A stretch of DNA of 64,000 nucleotides from JAXHUM01 sp034189325 (lineage in GTDB: Bacteria; Desulfobacterota; DSM-4660; Desulfatiglandales; Desulfatiglandaceae), in the NCBI GenBank assembly GCA_034189325.1, contig JAXHUM010000054.1, positions 1 through 64,000 of the forward strand, given 5' to 3'. Below the pieces are notes generated by a model that was not told the DNA's origin, did no database searches, and saw only the letters and a list, made by a program, of their open reading frames with translations. Positions 9,211-19,900 of this stretch are shown here, piece after piece. The position numbers and the translations under genes are program-made. Position 1 is the stretch's first letter. Each line of letters starts with the position of its first letter.

Positions 9211-9639
9211 CTACTGATGACGGTTCCGCATCCTGTTCTTCACCCGTTCACGAAACGCCTTGATCTTGAGGAATCGTTCGTATCCCAGGATCTTTCTGGT
9301 TTCCAGAATGAAGAGGAACTGCTCCATTGCCAGTTCTGTCCTGGCCTTTTCCACCCGGCGATAGGCCTCAATGGTCAGGCCCTCGTCGAGGTGCTCGTTT
9401 TCAAGGAGATTGTCAAGTTGCAGGCGCTCCATATCCAAGACGCTTTTGAGCTTAATGAGATTTTTCCGGCTGTTGAAAAATGCCTGATCCAGCCGTTCCA
9501 TGTCATTCACACTCAATTGGAGGTGCTCTATGACGCGGGGGTTCTTCCACCACTTGCCTGCGGGCATGTCCCGGCCTGAGGCGGGAACCGCTACCACCAG
9601 GGACAAGAAAATTCCGAAAACTACCACCTGCTTCAGCAT
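9211..9639 (-). CDS. Spy/CpxP/ZraP-like periplasmic protein
   Basis: 142 residues with a signal peptide (about 1-22, ending VPASG). The mature part starts with WWKNPRVIEHLQLSVNDMERLDQ, the pattern of Spy/CpxP/ZraP proteins, and is nearly all helical. These are periplasmic chaperones or stress regulators. The ATG at 9639 is chosen because AGGAG precedes it and the signal peptide follows; the longer open frame overlaps the anti-sigma gene. It overlaps the end of that gene by seven bases, so the sigma factor, anti-sigma factor and this protein form one operon, probably the regulator plus an output gene of an envelope-stress response. Confidence 0.8.
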   Translation of the reverse strand: MLKQVVVFGIFLSLVVAVPASGRDMPAGKWWKNPRVIEHLQLSVNDMERLDQAFFNSRKNLIKLKSVLDMERLQLDNLLENEHLDEGLTIEAYRRVEKARTELAMEQFLFILETRKILGYERFLKIKAFRERVKNRMRNRHQ

Positions 9640-10190
9640 GATTTCACTCCTCTCTTTGTTAATTGATGAGAAAGAGACTCCGGATCGGGTTCCGGGACCA
9701 TAAACCGGATAAAGTCGTCGTCCATGAGCCCATCCGACATCACCACCAAGGACCGGTAGGCATCGGGTAAGGCATTTTCGGTCAGGTGACGGATTTCCGA
9801 CATGAAAGCATCCTCGTGCCATGGGATGGTTGGGTCATCGATGGAGGGGCCTTGATCGTTTGGAGGTCTTGTCCGAGGCACGGACCAGAGGACGACCAGA
9901 ATCAACAGGGCCGTCAATGCCATGCCCACGCTCCCGGTCCGGCGCCATGACCATCTCGACACCTTTGGAGTCCTCTTGTCGGGCAGTCTGATCGGACGGG
10001 ACAACAAAGGAGAACACGCCTGGGCCTTCGGGCCGATCACAGCGAGATCGGCCTCCAGGAGATCCACGGCAGAGGCGCACTGAGGGCAGTTTGAGAGGTG
10101 CTGTCGCTCTCTCTCATTTAACTCACCTCTGTCCACAATGGCACGCAGCAGGGCTGCCTCATCGATGTGGCGATCATTATCGGGTCTCAT
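9633..10190 (-). CDS. membrane anti-sigma factor with zinc-finger motif
   Basis: 185 residues. The N-terminal domain carries HLSNCPQC (H31, C35, C38), the HxxxCxxC zinc-associated anti-sigma motif. A single transmembrane segment spans about 84-103 (TGSVGMALTALLILVVLWSV), followed by a periplasmic tail of about 80 residues. The start overlaps the stop of the sigma factor gene by four bases (ATGA), which indicates translational coupling. The expected role is to hold the adjacent ECF sigma factor at the membrane until an envelope or redox signal releases it. Confidence 0.85.
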   Translation of the reverse strand: MRPDNDRHIDEAALLRAIVDRGELNERERQHLSNCPQCASAVDLLEADLAVIGPKAQACSPLLSRPIRLPDKRTPKVSRWSWRRTGSVGMALTALLILVVLWSVPRTRPPNDQGPSIDDPTIPWHEDAFMSEIRHLTENALPDAYRSLVVMSDGLMDDDFIRFMVPEPDPESLSHQLTKRGVKSC

Positions 10191-10813
10191 GATAGCGTCT
10201 CCTTGAGATAGTCCCTGAGCCCTGTCTCGGCCTGGAACTTTTTGAGTCCTCGATAGAGATGGGTCTTGACGGTGCTTTCGCTCTTGCCTAACACCTCGGC
10301 CACCTCTTTTATACTGAGTTGATCCAAGAACCGGAGCGAAAAGACCTCCCTTTCCATCTTCGGGAGCCTTTTCAACAACTCGTCAATGTTTTTCCAGAAG
10401 TCCCTCCGCCACATGGCATCCATGCCCCTATCGGAACCACGTCCTTCGGGAGGGGGAAGACTCTCCTCTGATTCGACAGTCATTCCGAAGAGGGACCTTC
10501 GTCGCTTCTTCCGAAGAAAATCTCGCACCTGATTCAGGGCAATACTGTAGAGCCAGCTTTTGAACCGTTCCCTGTTTTTGAGGCGGTGGAGATGATTGTA
10601 GGCCCTCAGAAAAACATCCTGGGTCAAGTCTTCGGCATCCATCCGGGAACGAACGCGATAAAAGATCATTCGAAAAATATCGTTCTCGAACCGATCGATC
10701 AAACGATGAAAGGCCAACCTTTGGCCGGCCTGAGCCGCACCCACCCATTCGAGTGTAGAGGAATCCATGCCCTTAGGTGAATCAGGCTCGGGTTTCAGGG
10801 CCCTTTCCTGCAT
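10187..10813 (-). CDS. ECF-type RNA polymerase sigma factor (RpoE-like)
   Basis: About 208 residues. Region 2 includes FHRLIDRFENDIFRMIF and DLTQDVFLRAYNHLHRL; region 4 includes LPKMEREVFSLRFLDQLS and an SESTVKTHLYRGL helix-turn-helix. Between them is a longer than usual linker with a PPPEGRGSDRG stretch. The start is uncertain: the ATG at 10813 has no ribosome site, the ATG at 10768 (MDSSTLEW) has AAGGG close upstream and gives the usual family N-terminus, and the frame is open to 10942. It is coupled to the anti-sigma gene by a four-base overlap and is probably autoregulated, as most such pairs are. Confidence 0.88.
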   Translation of the reverse strand: MQERALKPEPDSPKGMDSSTLEWVGAAQAGQRLAFHRLIDRFENDIFRMIFYRVRSRMDAEDLTQDVFLRAYNHLHRLKNRERFKSWLYSIALNQVRDFLRKKRRRSLFGMTVESEESLPPPEGRGSDRGMDAMWRRDFWKNIDELLKRLPKMEREVFSLRFLDQLSIKEVAEVLGKSESTVKTHLYRGLKKFQAETGLRDYLKETLS

Positions 10814-10986
10814 TTTTTTATTGTAACCGCACGGAGGGTGCCTGTCCAGGCATGCCTGGCTGTCATCAATCATGAAGGATGTCAAATATGAAATAATCGC
10901 GCACCCTTTTTTCAGGCCCGGCGAGGGCCTTCCCTCTTCCACAAGGGTCTTGCCCTCTTCCGGCCGTGAACGGACGGTTCATGAAC

Positions 10987-11292
10987 TCATTCATTATGCT
11001 TGAGCATGTAGACGCGATCACTGGCCCTGTCTTGCTGTCTTTCCAGGCGTAGCTTTTCTCGAGGGGTCATCTTCCCGTCGCTCCATGCCTGGCGCTTGCT
11101 CTGCTGGATACGATATTGCTGCCGCTCCAGGTTGCACGCCTCTTTACCGGTCAGCTCGCCGCTCTTGATCCCCTGGTGGATACGTTTCTGCTGCCGTACC
11201 TGTCGATTGCCCACCCTTCCGGCCAGAGCAACATCAGCGAAAAAGAAACCTATACACATAGCCGTCAAAACCAATATACCGATTTTCTTCAT
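10987..11292 (-). CDS. small exported glutamine/arginine-rich protein
   Basis: 101 residues with a signal peptide (about 1-25, ending ADVALAG). The mature part is helical and holds two copies of a loose motif of about 25 residues: RQxxQ, then a G or DG, then L/M-T-x-x-E, then LERQQ (GELTGKEACNLERQQ and GKMTPREKLRLERQQ). It resembles small periplasmic proteins of unknown function that occur widely in Proteobacteria. The start is supported by AAGGAGG seven bases upstream. It lies just upstream of the sigma factor on the same strand and may belong to the same stress regulon, but has its own leader. Confidence 0.75.
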   Translation of the reverse strand: MKKIGILVLTAMCIGFFFADVALAGRVGNRQVRQQKRIHQGIKSGELTGKEACNLERQQYRIQQSKRQAWSDGKMTPREKLRLERQQDRASDRVYMLKHNE

Positions 11293-11730
11293 TCTGTTTT
11301 CCTCCTTGAGATTTTTATGTCTATGACGCATCACACTTCAAAAAAGTTGACAAAACACAAAAAAAACCTGGTCCAACACTTCAACCTTAATGAATTCTCA
11401 AAACGCTGTTCCGCGCCACGTACGGCATCTCATGAATAAAGACTAAAGTTCGTTGGAATTCAGAATTTCGACGATTTTAGAAATTATAAGAGATAAATAT
11501 TTGATAATCTTGCCGACTTAAGCCCATTTATATTAGGTTATAGTGACAAAGTATACTGCAACTAAAATGCTGGAGGGGATTCGGGAGCTAAAACAGAGCC
11601 GTGCGGGCAGCCAGGTTAATGCCGAGGAAAAAGAGGCTTGTTTGGAGAAAAATCTGTTTTCTCTCGGGTCGCCCCCTAAAAGAGGCCTCTTTTCAAACTG
11701 CGGTAAAATATAATCGTAAATCGATTCTAT
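11293..11730. other. intergenic region with a 16-bp palindrome
   Basis: AT-rich DNA without a recognised gene, between the small exported protein and the 3' end of tpsB. The perfect palindrome AAAAGAGGCCTCTTTT lies at 11678-11693, about 40 bp past the tpsB stop. Read on the minus strand it could fold as a short hairpin followed by TTTTAGG, making it a weak candidate terminator for the secretion operon. The rest presumably holds the promoter for the gene at 10987-11292. Confidence 0.45.
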
Positions 11731-13416
11731 TCATAGGAAGCTGGCCCACAAATAGAAATGAATCATCCCTGTACTATTGTCTTCGTGGTCGTCCAGCGGG
11801 ACCCCCCAAAAGATCCTACCATTGACATACTTGTTGAAATTGAACAACAGCCCCAATCCCGCGCTGGTGAGGAAATCCTCACTACCGATCGATTCCTCAT
11901 GACCTTTGTACGGAAAGGCACCGCCGTGGTCTAAGAAAATGGACCACTTAAATATCTTCCTTGCCGGCTTGCCGAACAACTCCCCTTTGACATAGGGAAG
12001 CGGTGAATCCAACTGGAGATTGATGACATATCCCTGATCACCGCTTAACAGCCCCTCGGTGAATCCTCGAACGGTTGAAAGCCCGCCTATTTGAAACTGC
12101 TCTGATGACGGCAGCAGATCTGTATCGGCTGCCTGGCCACTCAGCCTGAAGGTGGCGATCCGGTCGTTCTTCAATACTTGTAGCCTTGTTGTTATTGTGT
12201 TGAATTTAACGAAATTCTTGTCTGATCCTACGCTCTCCGATCCTACGGTAACAGAGTTACGTGAGTACCACATACCACGAGCATCAAAGGATTGCATATC
12301 GAAACCTAAAACGCCGCTTTTCACTTCGCTTTCATAAAGCGTTATACTGCCGAAGTCGGTGGAGGATTCTTTGTCATGGTATTCCAAAAAACCGTTAAGC
12401 TTTAGATTTCTTCTGCCGATGAAGGGGTGGGACAAAGATCCACTCAGATCATAGGATTCACCTGAGATGTCAAGGGGCTCGAAAGCGCCGGATATGATTT
12501 CGATCTGATTATAGTCGTAGGATCCACCTAGACGAGTGCCGAAACGGTTGAGAGGTATACTGTAGTTAATAAACCCGGCAGACGTGCCTTCCGCCCAATA
12601 GCCACCCAGAGTTAAAGGGTCGCGGTAGCCCAATAAACTCTTGGAGCTTAAAACCGCCCCCAGACGATAACGACCGACATCATCCCGTCCGGCATTGTCA
12701 CACCATAGGGTAACATCGTAATTTTTCGGCTCCTGAGCGTTGAGGACATAATCGGTCGTTCCAAAAGTACTACCCGGCTTCAGTTCAGCTCTGATTCTGA
12801 CGTCATTTGTATTGTTAAAATGCAGGATGTTTTTTTTCAATTCGTCAATATCGACCAGCCCGCCGCTCTGTATGTCAATCCGCTTTCTAAAATAGGAATC
12901 CTTTGTGTATTTATTACCCTCTATTGCGATATCGCCGATATGTCCTTCAATGAGTTGAATCTTGACAATACCGTCTTTAATTTTTTGAGGCGGCAGAATC
13001 GCTTTGGCAGCAATCATATTTTTAGATCTGTACAGACTGTTGATCTCGTCAATAATTTGAAAGAGATCTTTAATGGCGATGATCTTGCCCTCATAGGCGG
13101 TGAGAATATCATCTAATTCTTTTTTTGAGAGTATTTCCGATGGATTGGTAATGATTTTCTTAACTAGAAACGTTTGTTCCTTCACTTTGGGTGCAACCTT
13201 TACCGGCTCTGGTTCCTCGTCGACGATTTCCTCTTCTTTTTCTTCGATCGTTTCCTTGCCATCTTTAAGCTTTTCTTCCAGTTGGTAGTATTTCAGAACA
13301 TCCTGGCCACGTTTGAGTGTATCGGCAGGGCCTGACGGCACTCCAGACTGGGTCCAGGCGCTGTTGGAAAGTGAAAGAAGAATAATGGTCGCAAAAAGAA
13401 GTGTTTTATATATCAT
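11731..13416 (-). CDS. TpsB-type two-partner secretion transporter (ShlB/FhaC family)
   Basis: 561 residues. A signal peptide (about 1-22) is followed by a charged helical stretch (about 28-75, with an EEKEEEIVDEEPEP run), POTRA domains (about 80-230, including QTFLVKKI and the EGHIGDIAIEGN junction), and a 16-strand-type barrel from about 235. The signature VRGF of the L6 loop lies near residue 447 (STVRGFTEG). FhaC-type proteins translocate one large exoprotein across the outer membrane; the partner is the giant gene upstream on the same strand. The gene order here is exoprotein, small protein, transporter, whereas tpsB often comes first. The helical stretch before the POTRA domains corresponds in position to the plug helix and linker of FhaC. 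Confidence 0.9.
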   Translation of the reverse strand: MIYKTLLFATIILLSLSNSAWTQSGVPSGPADTLKRGQDVLKYYQLEEKLKDGKETIEEKEEEIVDEEPEPVKVAPKVKEQTFLVKKIITNPSEILSKKELDDILTAYEGKIIAIKDLFQIIDEINSLYRSKNMIAAKAILPPQKIKDGIVKIQLIEGHIGDIAIEGNKYTKDSYFRKRIDIQSGGLVDIDELKKNILHFNNTNDVRIRAELKPGSTFGTTDYVLNAQEPKNYDVTLWCDNAGRDDVGRYRLGAVLSSKSLLGYRDPLTLGGYWAEGTSAGFINYSIPLNRFGTRLGGSYDYNQIEIISGAFEPLDISGESYDLSGSLSHPFIGRRNLKLNGFLEYHDKESSTDFGSITLYESEVKSGVLGFDMQSFDARGMWYSRNSVTVGSESVGSDKNFVKFNTITTRLQVLKNDRIATFRLSGQAADTDLLPSSEQFQIGGLSTVRGFTEGLLSGDQGYVINLQLDSPLPYVKGELFGKPARKIFKWSIFLDHGGAFPYKGHEESIGSEDFLTSAGLGLLFNFNKYVNGRIFWGVPLDDHEDNSTGMIHFYLWASFL

Positions 13417-13479
13417 ATTAATCCTATCCCTTTATCACAAACTAATAACTGCAAACTGGATCTTTGAGGAGGACAAAAG

Positions 13480-13506
13480 ATTGCCACCAGCATAGCGGGT
13501 GGCAAT
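13480..13506 (-). promoter_or_regulatory. intercistronic hairpin before tpsB
   Basis: ATTGCCACC (13480-13488) and GGTGGCAAT (13498-13506) form a perfect nine-base stem with a nine-base loop. On the minus strand it follows the 95-residue gene and is succeeded by CTTTTG, then by the GGAGGA-rich tpsB leader. It could be a partial terminator or an RNA-processing site that lowers tpsB expression relative to the upstream genes. Its position 64 bp before the tpsB start is the main support. Confidence 0.55.
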
Positions 13507-13582
13507 ACGAAACAATAGGTTGCATGTTGATTGATGGTTTGTTATTACTCCGGATCCAAACTGTGTGTTAGGTAGTGAGTGT

Positions 13583-13870
13583 TTATTTCTCGTTCTCCCA
13601 TTCATTTGTGTCGAAATATCGAATCACATGGTTATCCTCTTCATCCATTTCCATTACATCTTGATTATCAGGTTTTTCCTCAGTACGATCGGCCTCCTGA
13701 TTCAAGCGCTTTTGATATTCGGAGAGGTTGCGCTGGATCTCATAATATTCCATTATGTCCTTGGAGTGTTTGAGTACCTCCCCCGGCTCCGAAGGCGGCC
13801 TGGTCTGACACCAGCCCTTGGCCATCAGGATTGAGAAAAAGCCTATCATTAATAGAAATATAATTCTCAT
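13583..13870 (-). CDS. small exported protein resembling the N-terminus of the adjacent TpsB
   Basis: 95 residues. A signal peptide (about 1-21, ending AKGWC or GWCQ) precedes RPPSEPGEVLKHSKDIMEYY, which aligns without gaps to residues of TpsB just after its own signal peptide (VPSGPADTLKRGQDVLKYY). The similarity continues through a charged helix (about 45-75) and then ends; POTRA and barrel are missing, and nothing like them is found in the 165 bp up to tpsB. The first lines could suggest a lipoprotein, but the cysteine lacks a good lipobox. It sits between tpsA and tpsB on the same strand, 99 bp after tpsA. It may be a free-standing version of the TpsB plug/linker helix or a remnant of a duplicated tpsB. 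The ribosome site is weak. Confidence 0.7.
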   Translation of the reverse strand: MRIIFLLMIGFFSILMAKGWCQTRPPSEPGEVLKHSKDIMEYYEIQRNLSEYQKRLNQEADRTEEKPDNQDVMEMDEEDNHVIRYFDTNEWENEK

Positions 13871-13969
13871 ATCACTTATATGACCGGATGCGACGTTGGC
13901 TGTAGTGATCGGTTATCACCAATTCAATAGCGACACCGTCGCGAAAGATGAAAAGGTGAAGCGATTGTA

Positions 13970-16900
13970 TTATTGCACAACTTCTATCTGGTTGACGTTT
14001 TGAATCGATTTCACACCCTCGATTCCAATGCTGCCAGGCTCAAACTTCACGATTTGCTTCTCGATCTGCTTTTCCTCTTGCTGTTTTCGTTGTTCCAACG
14101 CGTCGTATTGCTCCGTAATCTGTGTTTCATATTGGGAACCATCAGATCCTGCCGTGATCCTCAGAATTTTGGGAATAATGCGAGTGATGCTGTTTTCCGT
14201 ATCAGGCTCGTTGATGACAAAATTATCATCATAGTTGACTATATAAGCATCGGTCAACAACAACTGTTGGTCTGGAAAATGCAGATAGAATGACTGCCTG
14301 TCGGGAGCATAAAGTTGGGCACTACAAGGCCTCAGGCTCTTTTCTATGTTGTCTACATGTACATTGGCATAGCTGTTAGCGATTACGGCTCGATCGCCAA
14401 TACGATTGTTATACATCCACACAATATCGGCATCGAGGTCTAGCAAGGCATATTCCGCCCAGAGCCTGGCAAACACGATCGATTGGTCTGAGGATGCATC
14501 GATTTCGGTATAGTTGGTCAAAGGATCATTCATGCCGATGACATCGAAAACGAGATCGGTCTCATCACTGTTATGGGTGACATTATCAAGCAGGACGTTA
14601 TCCGCCTGCACCTCAAACCTTTCGTACACATACGCCTCGTCTACCCTGAGCCAGCCATCCAGTTCAGGAACCGTCAAATGTAACGGGCCTTCCTGACTGA
14701 ATAGATAATTCGCGTGAAGGTCCCCTGTGCGCTCTTCTAGAAAAACGCCTTCCAGGGAACGGACAGTCAAAAGGCCGCCATCAAAGGTGTCAATGTAAAC
14801 AGGCTCTTCTTCGGTCCCTATCCCACCGTTTGATGCTTCGAGGACCATATTGTAACCACTGATGTTAGTATGACCCTCTTCTGTCGAACCATTCAGGATA
14901 TTCCCAAAAACCTTCAGCCGTATATCGCTGGTGGCAGATTCGACCCTATCGATGTTCACATCGGTTTCTGAACCTAGGTAGAGAAAATCATGGGCCTGAA
15001 TATCGATTAATTCAGTCGCATTGACATCTACGTCAATCCTTTGAGAAATAATGAGGTTTTCGCCGTCAAAATAGAAGTCATCTTTTTCCGCTTGGGCGAT
15101 CATTATCTTTTGTTCTTTCGTAAAATTTCCAGCTTCGATCTCAGCCTCCGAGATCGTGATATCTTGGACATGCTTGCCGATTCCTCCCCCGGCTCGAATG
15201 GTAACATTACGACCTAAAATGTTGGCCTCTTCCACAAAGGCCTCTGTTTTTACAATTGTCCCATCATCTCCGATGTCCGGCAGGGTGGCGATGTTGGTGC
15301 CGTATATCAACTCATTTTCTGTCCAAACTCCATTCTGAAAAGAGATCGCCTCTTCCTCGGTCAACTCATATGTGTAACTGCCGTCATATGGCTCGTATAC
15401 GCCATCGTCATTGTAGTCATATTGATCATCCAGGGGGTTCTCCGGTGTGTTGTTGTCCGAGACCCGATGGAGGGCGTGGTATTCGCCTTGCTTCAACTCC
15501 TTGTAGTCCTCAATTGATTCATCCATGCCATCTTGTGTCAATTCCAGATCCTTCCAGAGATCCCCCAACTGATCGGCGACATCTTCATCCAGGATATCAT
15601 TGATATTGTGATCTTCTATGTTCCCGGGTGCGGATATCACTACATCTCCTTCCACCGAAACAATCCGATTGACGAACAGGTCTCCAGACTGCTCAGCAAA
15701 ATGGATATCACCTCGGGCGTCCATGCTCACAATCCCACCTGTGACATTATCATCGACGTCATAGACAATGTGCGAATCAATGACTATTTCGTTATCCGCC
15801 GTACCTATCCCGCCGTTGACTGCTGTTAGCGTGATGCTTTGGCCACTAATGTCCAGAGCATGAGTCGCTGTATTCAGGATAGAACCATCTGCTAAGAGGT
15901 TTACGTTACCGCCGGCGCTCACCTGGTCGATCAGCATATCACCGTCCAATTCAATGATGTTGACCATCCCGCCGGCAATGACATTTAGTGTGCCGCCATC
16001 CTGGGTATCGATATTGAGGGCCTGTTCGGTGGTACCAACATCACCTCCTCCTCCAATCAAGCTTATGTCCTGAGCAACAATCTGTCCGGTATCGTTTATC
16101 GGATAAATTCCGCCACCTGGATTGTCTATCGATACTAAACCATTTCCTGCTAATATTGAGCTATTCAGGTAAATATCTGAATTCGTGTTGTTTGTGATAT
16201 CGATCGTGCCAATCGACTGCCCCCCGAAATTAACGTGGATCGGCTGGTCAGCAAGCGTTGCATAATTATCTAAAACATATTGGGCCTTTTCATCCGGTGT
16301 ATATGCATAAATATAATCCCAGAAACTGCGCCACGGGCTTTCATCGAAAAAAGCGACCAATTCATCTTGCTCACGATCAGTATAGACAACATCACTACCC
16401 ACGGCTAGAAATCGTGCGCCCTCACGAACCTCATATTCCATATATTGATTATCAAAGGTTTCTTCTTCAGATATACCAATCGTAACAATCTTATATTCAC
16501 CGGAAATCTGATCAAAAACCAAATCGAGACCATATTCCTTTTGTTTCAATTTTCCAAAGTCTGCGTCATCAGCATTCCTCTCAATTTCAAGTTCCGTGAC
16601 CGTCGCAAAACGAGTGTCAACCTGACTTAACTTGCCTGTATCTGTAATCTTGACTTTGGCGTGTATTTCACGGGAAGCGTCAAGCTTGTCAATGACAACA
16701 TCGTAAGCAGAATTGTTGACGATCTCTATCTTACCATAACCATCCACGACTTCAATCCGTCCATTGCCTTCACTCATGATCTCGCCGAAAAGCTCGACAT
16801 TTCCACCCATAATGCTTGCCTTGTATAGTCGCACACATTGGTTCTCTTCATCCCATACAGCACCGATCTGATCAAAATTGCCATTCGGTTGATTCGCCAC

Positions 16901-19900
16901 TATTGTCTCACCATCGCTGTAATCGGAAGCGTTAAAGTCAGGGATAACCACCGTTCGCTCAGAGTGTCCGCTCTGTATCAATCCTTTAATATTAAGGACT
17001 TCACCGCTAATAATAATATTGTTACCCGCGATACGGTTTTCAATATCACTGAGACCGAAGGTGTAATTCTGGACGAAATCAGCACGCGCAAATATCGTAA
17101 CATCGTCCGCAATAATATCCCCCTGCGTTTCAATACTGCCGCTCATATTCCGTACACTGACCCGGCCCAGATAGTTTTCAATGTTCCCTTTAAGCAAGAT
17201 ATCCGAATAGGCAGTGGGATCGCTGCTGGGCGCATCAGGATCATATCTATTTTCAATCCAGATCGTCGGTGTGACATCCAGGCCATAATCCAGGTTAAGT
17301 GTCGTTTGATGCTGATACAGATTGCGACCATTGAGCCTGATCCGACTTAAAGAGCGATTGGGAATGGTCAGATTATTAATATCCAAATAGGCCAGGGAAT
17401 CGTTGATAATGTCAATTCTGAAATCATTTCCCGGCGCCTTTAGGGTGCCTGACCCCAAAAGAGTTCCTTCAACATTTATATCACCGCCATCCACAACAAC
17501 ATCATTGACATCAAACCGATCAAAAAACCCGTAGTCAGGATCGTAATCCGGTTCGGTAGGAGTTCGTCGCCTTTCAATCTCATTGTATCGATCTAAATAC
17601 CGTTTCATTTGAATAGAATAGGCAGCATACACCGCTTTGTTCTTGGGGTCCATCACAGGAACCGGAACGCGATCGCCGTTTCCATCAAGAAAATAGACAG
17701 GAATCGGATTGCCATCGGCATCGAAGACAAGCACCGGATTGCCATCAGCATCCAAAACAGGAATCGGATTGCCATCAGCATCCAGGACAAGCACCGGATT
17801 GCCATCAGCATCCAAAACAGGAATCGGATTGCCATCGGCATCCAAAACAGGAATCGGATTGCCATCGGCATCCAGAATCAAATTTCCATCCTGGTCAACT
17901 TGGTATTCAATTTCGATTTCGTATTGCTTTTCATATTTTACCACCAGCTGGCCGTCTTCAACAATATAGTTACCGTTTTCATCGGTTTCATACTCAACTT
18001 CGTAAACCGGGTTACCGTTTTCATCGACTTTGGTCTTCCTGATCCGATCGCCGTTCTCGTCAAGAATATACTCACCGGTGACTGGATCAGTTTCATATTC
18101 GAACAGTTCGTCCCTTTCACCCTCGAGTTCATCAATTTTTGCCTGCAAATCTTCTTTTTCATCAACATCTTCCTCGTAATCATACCCAATATCGCTGCCT
18201 TCATCGACACTTCCATCTTCGTTGATAATAAGCGATCTGTGGCTTTGGAGGCCCGCCTGGAGGAACCCGTCGATCGTCACATTGTCAGTCCCTGAAAAAA
18301 AGCTGGTGCGGTTGCCGTTGCTGTAAACCGTGATGGGAATGCCGAACAGTGCGTAGGAACGTTTTTTTGCCTTGGCATAGCCCTCAACAGATGTGGTGCC
18401 TTTATAAGCCCCGACATTGATATCACGTTCAGCTCGTAATTCGGCGGCGGATTGGATCTCCAGGTCGTTGTAATCATACAAATAGGCCAGTCCGGACACA
18501 CTGCTGACAGGGACGCCGCCCTGGACGTAGGATCTGGCTTCGGCTCTGGCCCTGAGATTGTTTTGCATGTTGTCACTGCCTTTGCCGGCGTAAACATTGA
18601 TATGGCGACCAGCATAGATGTCGGTCGAATGTTGTATGCTTGTATCATTTTCGACTCGTACCACGGTCCTGGCAGTACCGTCACCGACACCGACGACACC
18701 CCAGGTGTGGGTGTAGGTTCCTGACTCAACATCTGCATTGGCACGCGAATAGACATTAATATCATTACCTGCATTAATCTCACTATTTTCCCCAATAGTC
18801 GTGACTGCCACATTGGTATTCCCAATGCTCGATTCAACATTTGCCGAACTGACCGCCCCACCAGTGGAAAGCTTGGCTCTATCACGAGCGAATACATCAT
18901 TTTCCGCCGCAACCGTCACACTGTTTCCACCACTTACCCCCTGTTCCGATCCGTCATCATTCCCATTGATGGCGGCATAGGTGTAATTATTAATCGACGT
19001 ACTACTTGTGCTCCATGCACCCCCATACAGCCCTCCGGCTCCCGCGGTCAAGTTGTACCCCACATCTTTCTTGTCTGTTCGATTAAGGGCCTTGACAATA
19101 GTATCCCCTCCAGCATCAAGCGCATTGTTTTTACCGACATACGCGTTTGTCGTCGATGTTATATTATTCCGGATATCTGCACCGGACGCGCCTAAAACAC
19201 CAGCAGAAGAGCTATCCGCCCTAGCATCGACAATGGACAATTCCTCGGCATTAACGACAATATCATCTGAGGCCGTTATCAATTGTTGGTTGTCAGTATC
19301 ACTGTCGGCGATGTAGGCACGTGTATTGTTTAACTGGTCGGTTATGGCTCCAGCCGCGACGCCGGCTACAGCTCCACCGGAGCCTGCCCTTGCTTTGGCG
19401 TAGGTATCATTGACGGCATAGGCGTCGATAATCACAGAACCTTGCGTCGTCTCTGCCGAAATATTTCCGCCCATAAAGGCATTGGTCGTCCCGTAGATTT
19501 TTGACCGCGCCGTGCTGGCTCCCACAGCGGCCAAACCACCGCTGAATCCGCTGGCATCCGCCGAAGCATTGTTAGCGGCATCCGCTTTTACCGTAATATC
19601 ACCATCAGATCTGATGGTGGCACTATCCCCTACATAGGCTGTTAAATTAGCCGCTACTTCCGATTCACTCTCCGTGGCATTTGCCCCTAACAAGGCGCCG
19701 GAGGCAGCCGTTGCCTTTGTGGATGCATACCCTTCATGCTCCGATCTTACATCAAGATTTCCACCGGTTACGATATCGGAATCATTGCCAACCCCGCTCA
19801 TTAATGTTGACCCTACATAGGCGTTTGCAGTAGATGAACCAACAGCCAAACCGCCAACCGCTATGCCCCAGGCATTGGCGGTTATGTCTGCATAGGAATC

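Noticed and set aside
17701..17880. Regular 30-bp repeats looking like a CRISPR array
   Set aside because: Units are directly adjacent with no spacers, are in frame with the exoprotein and code DADGN repeats; no cas genes are present.
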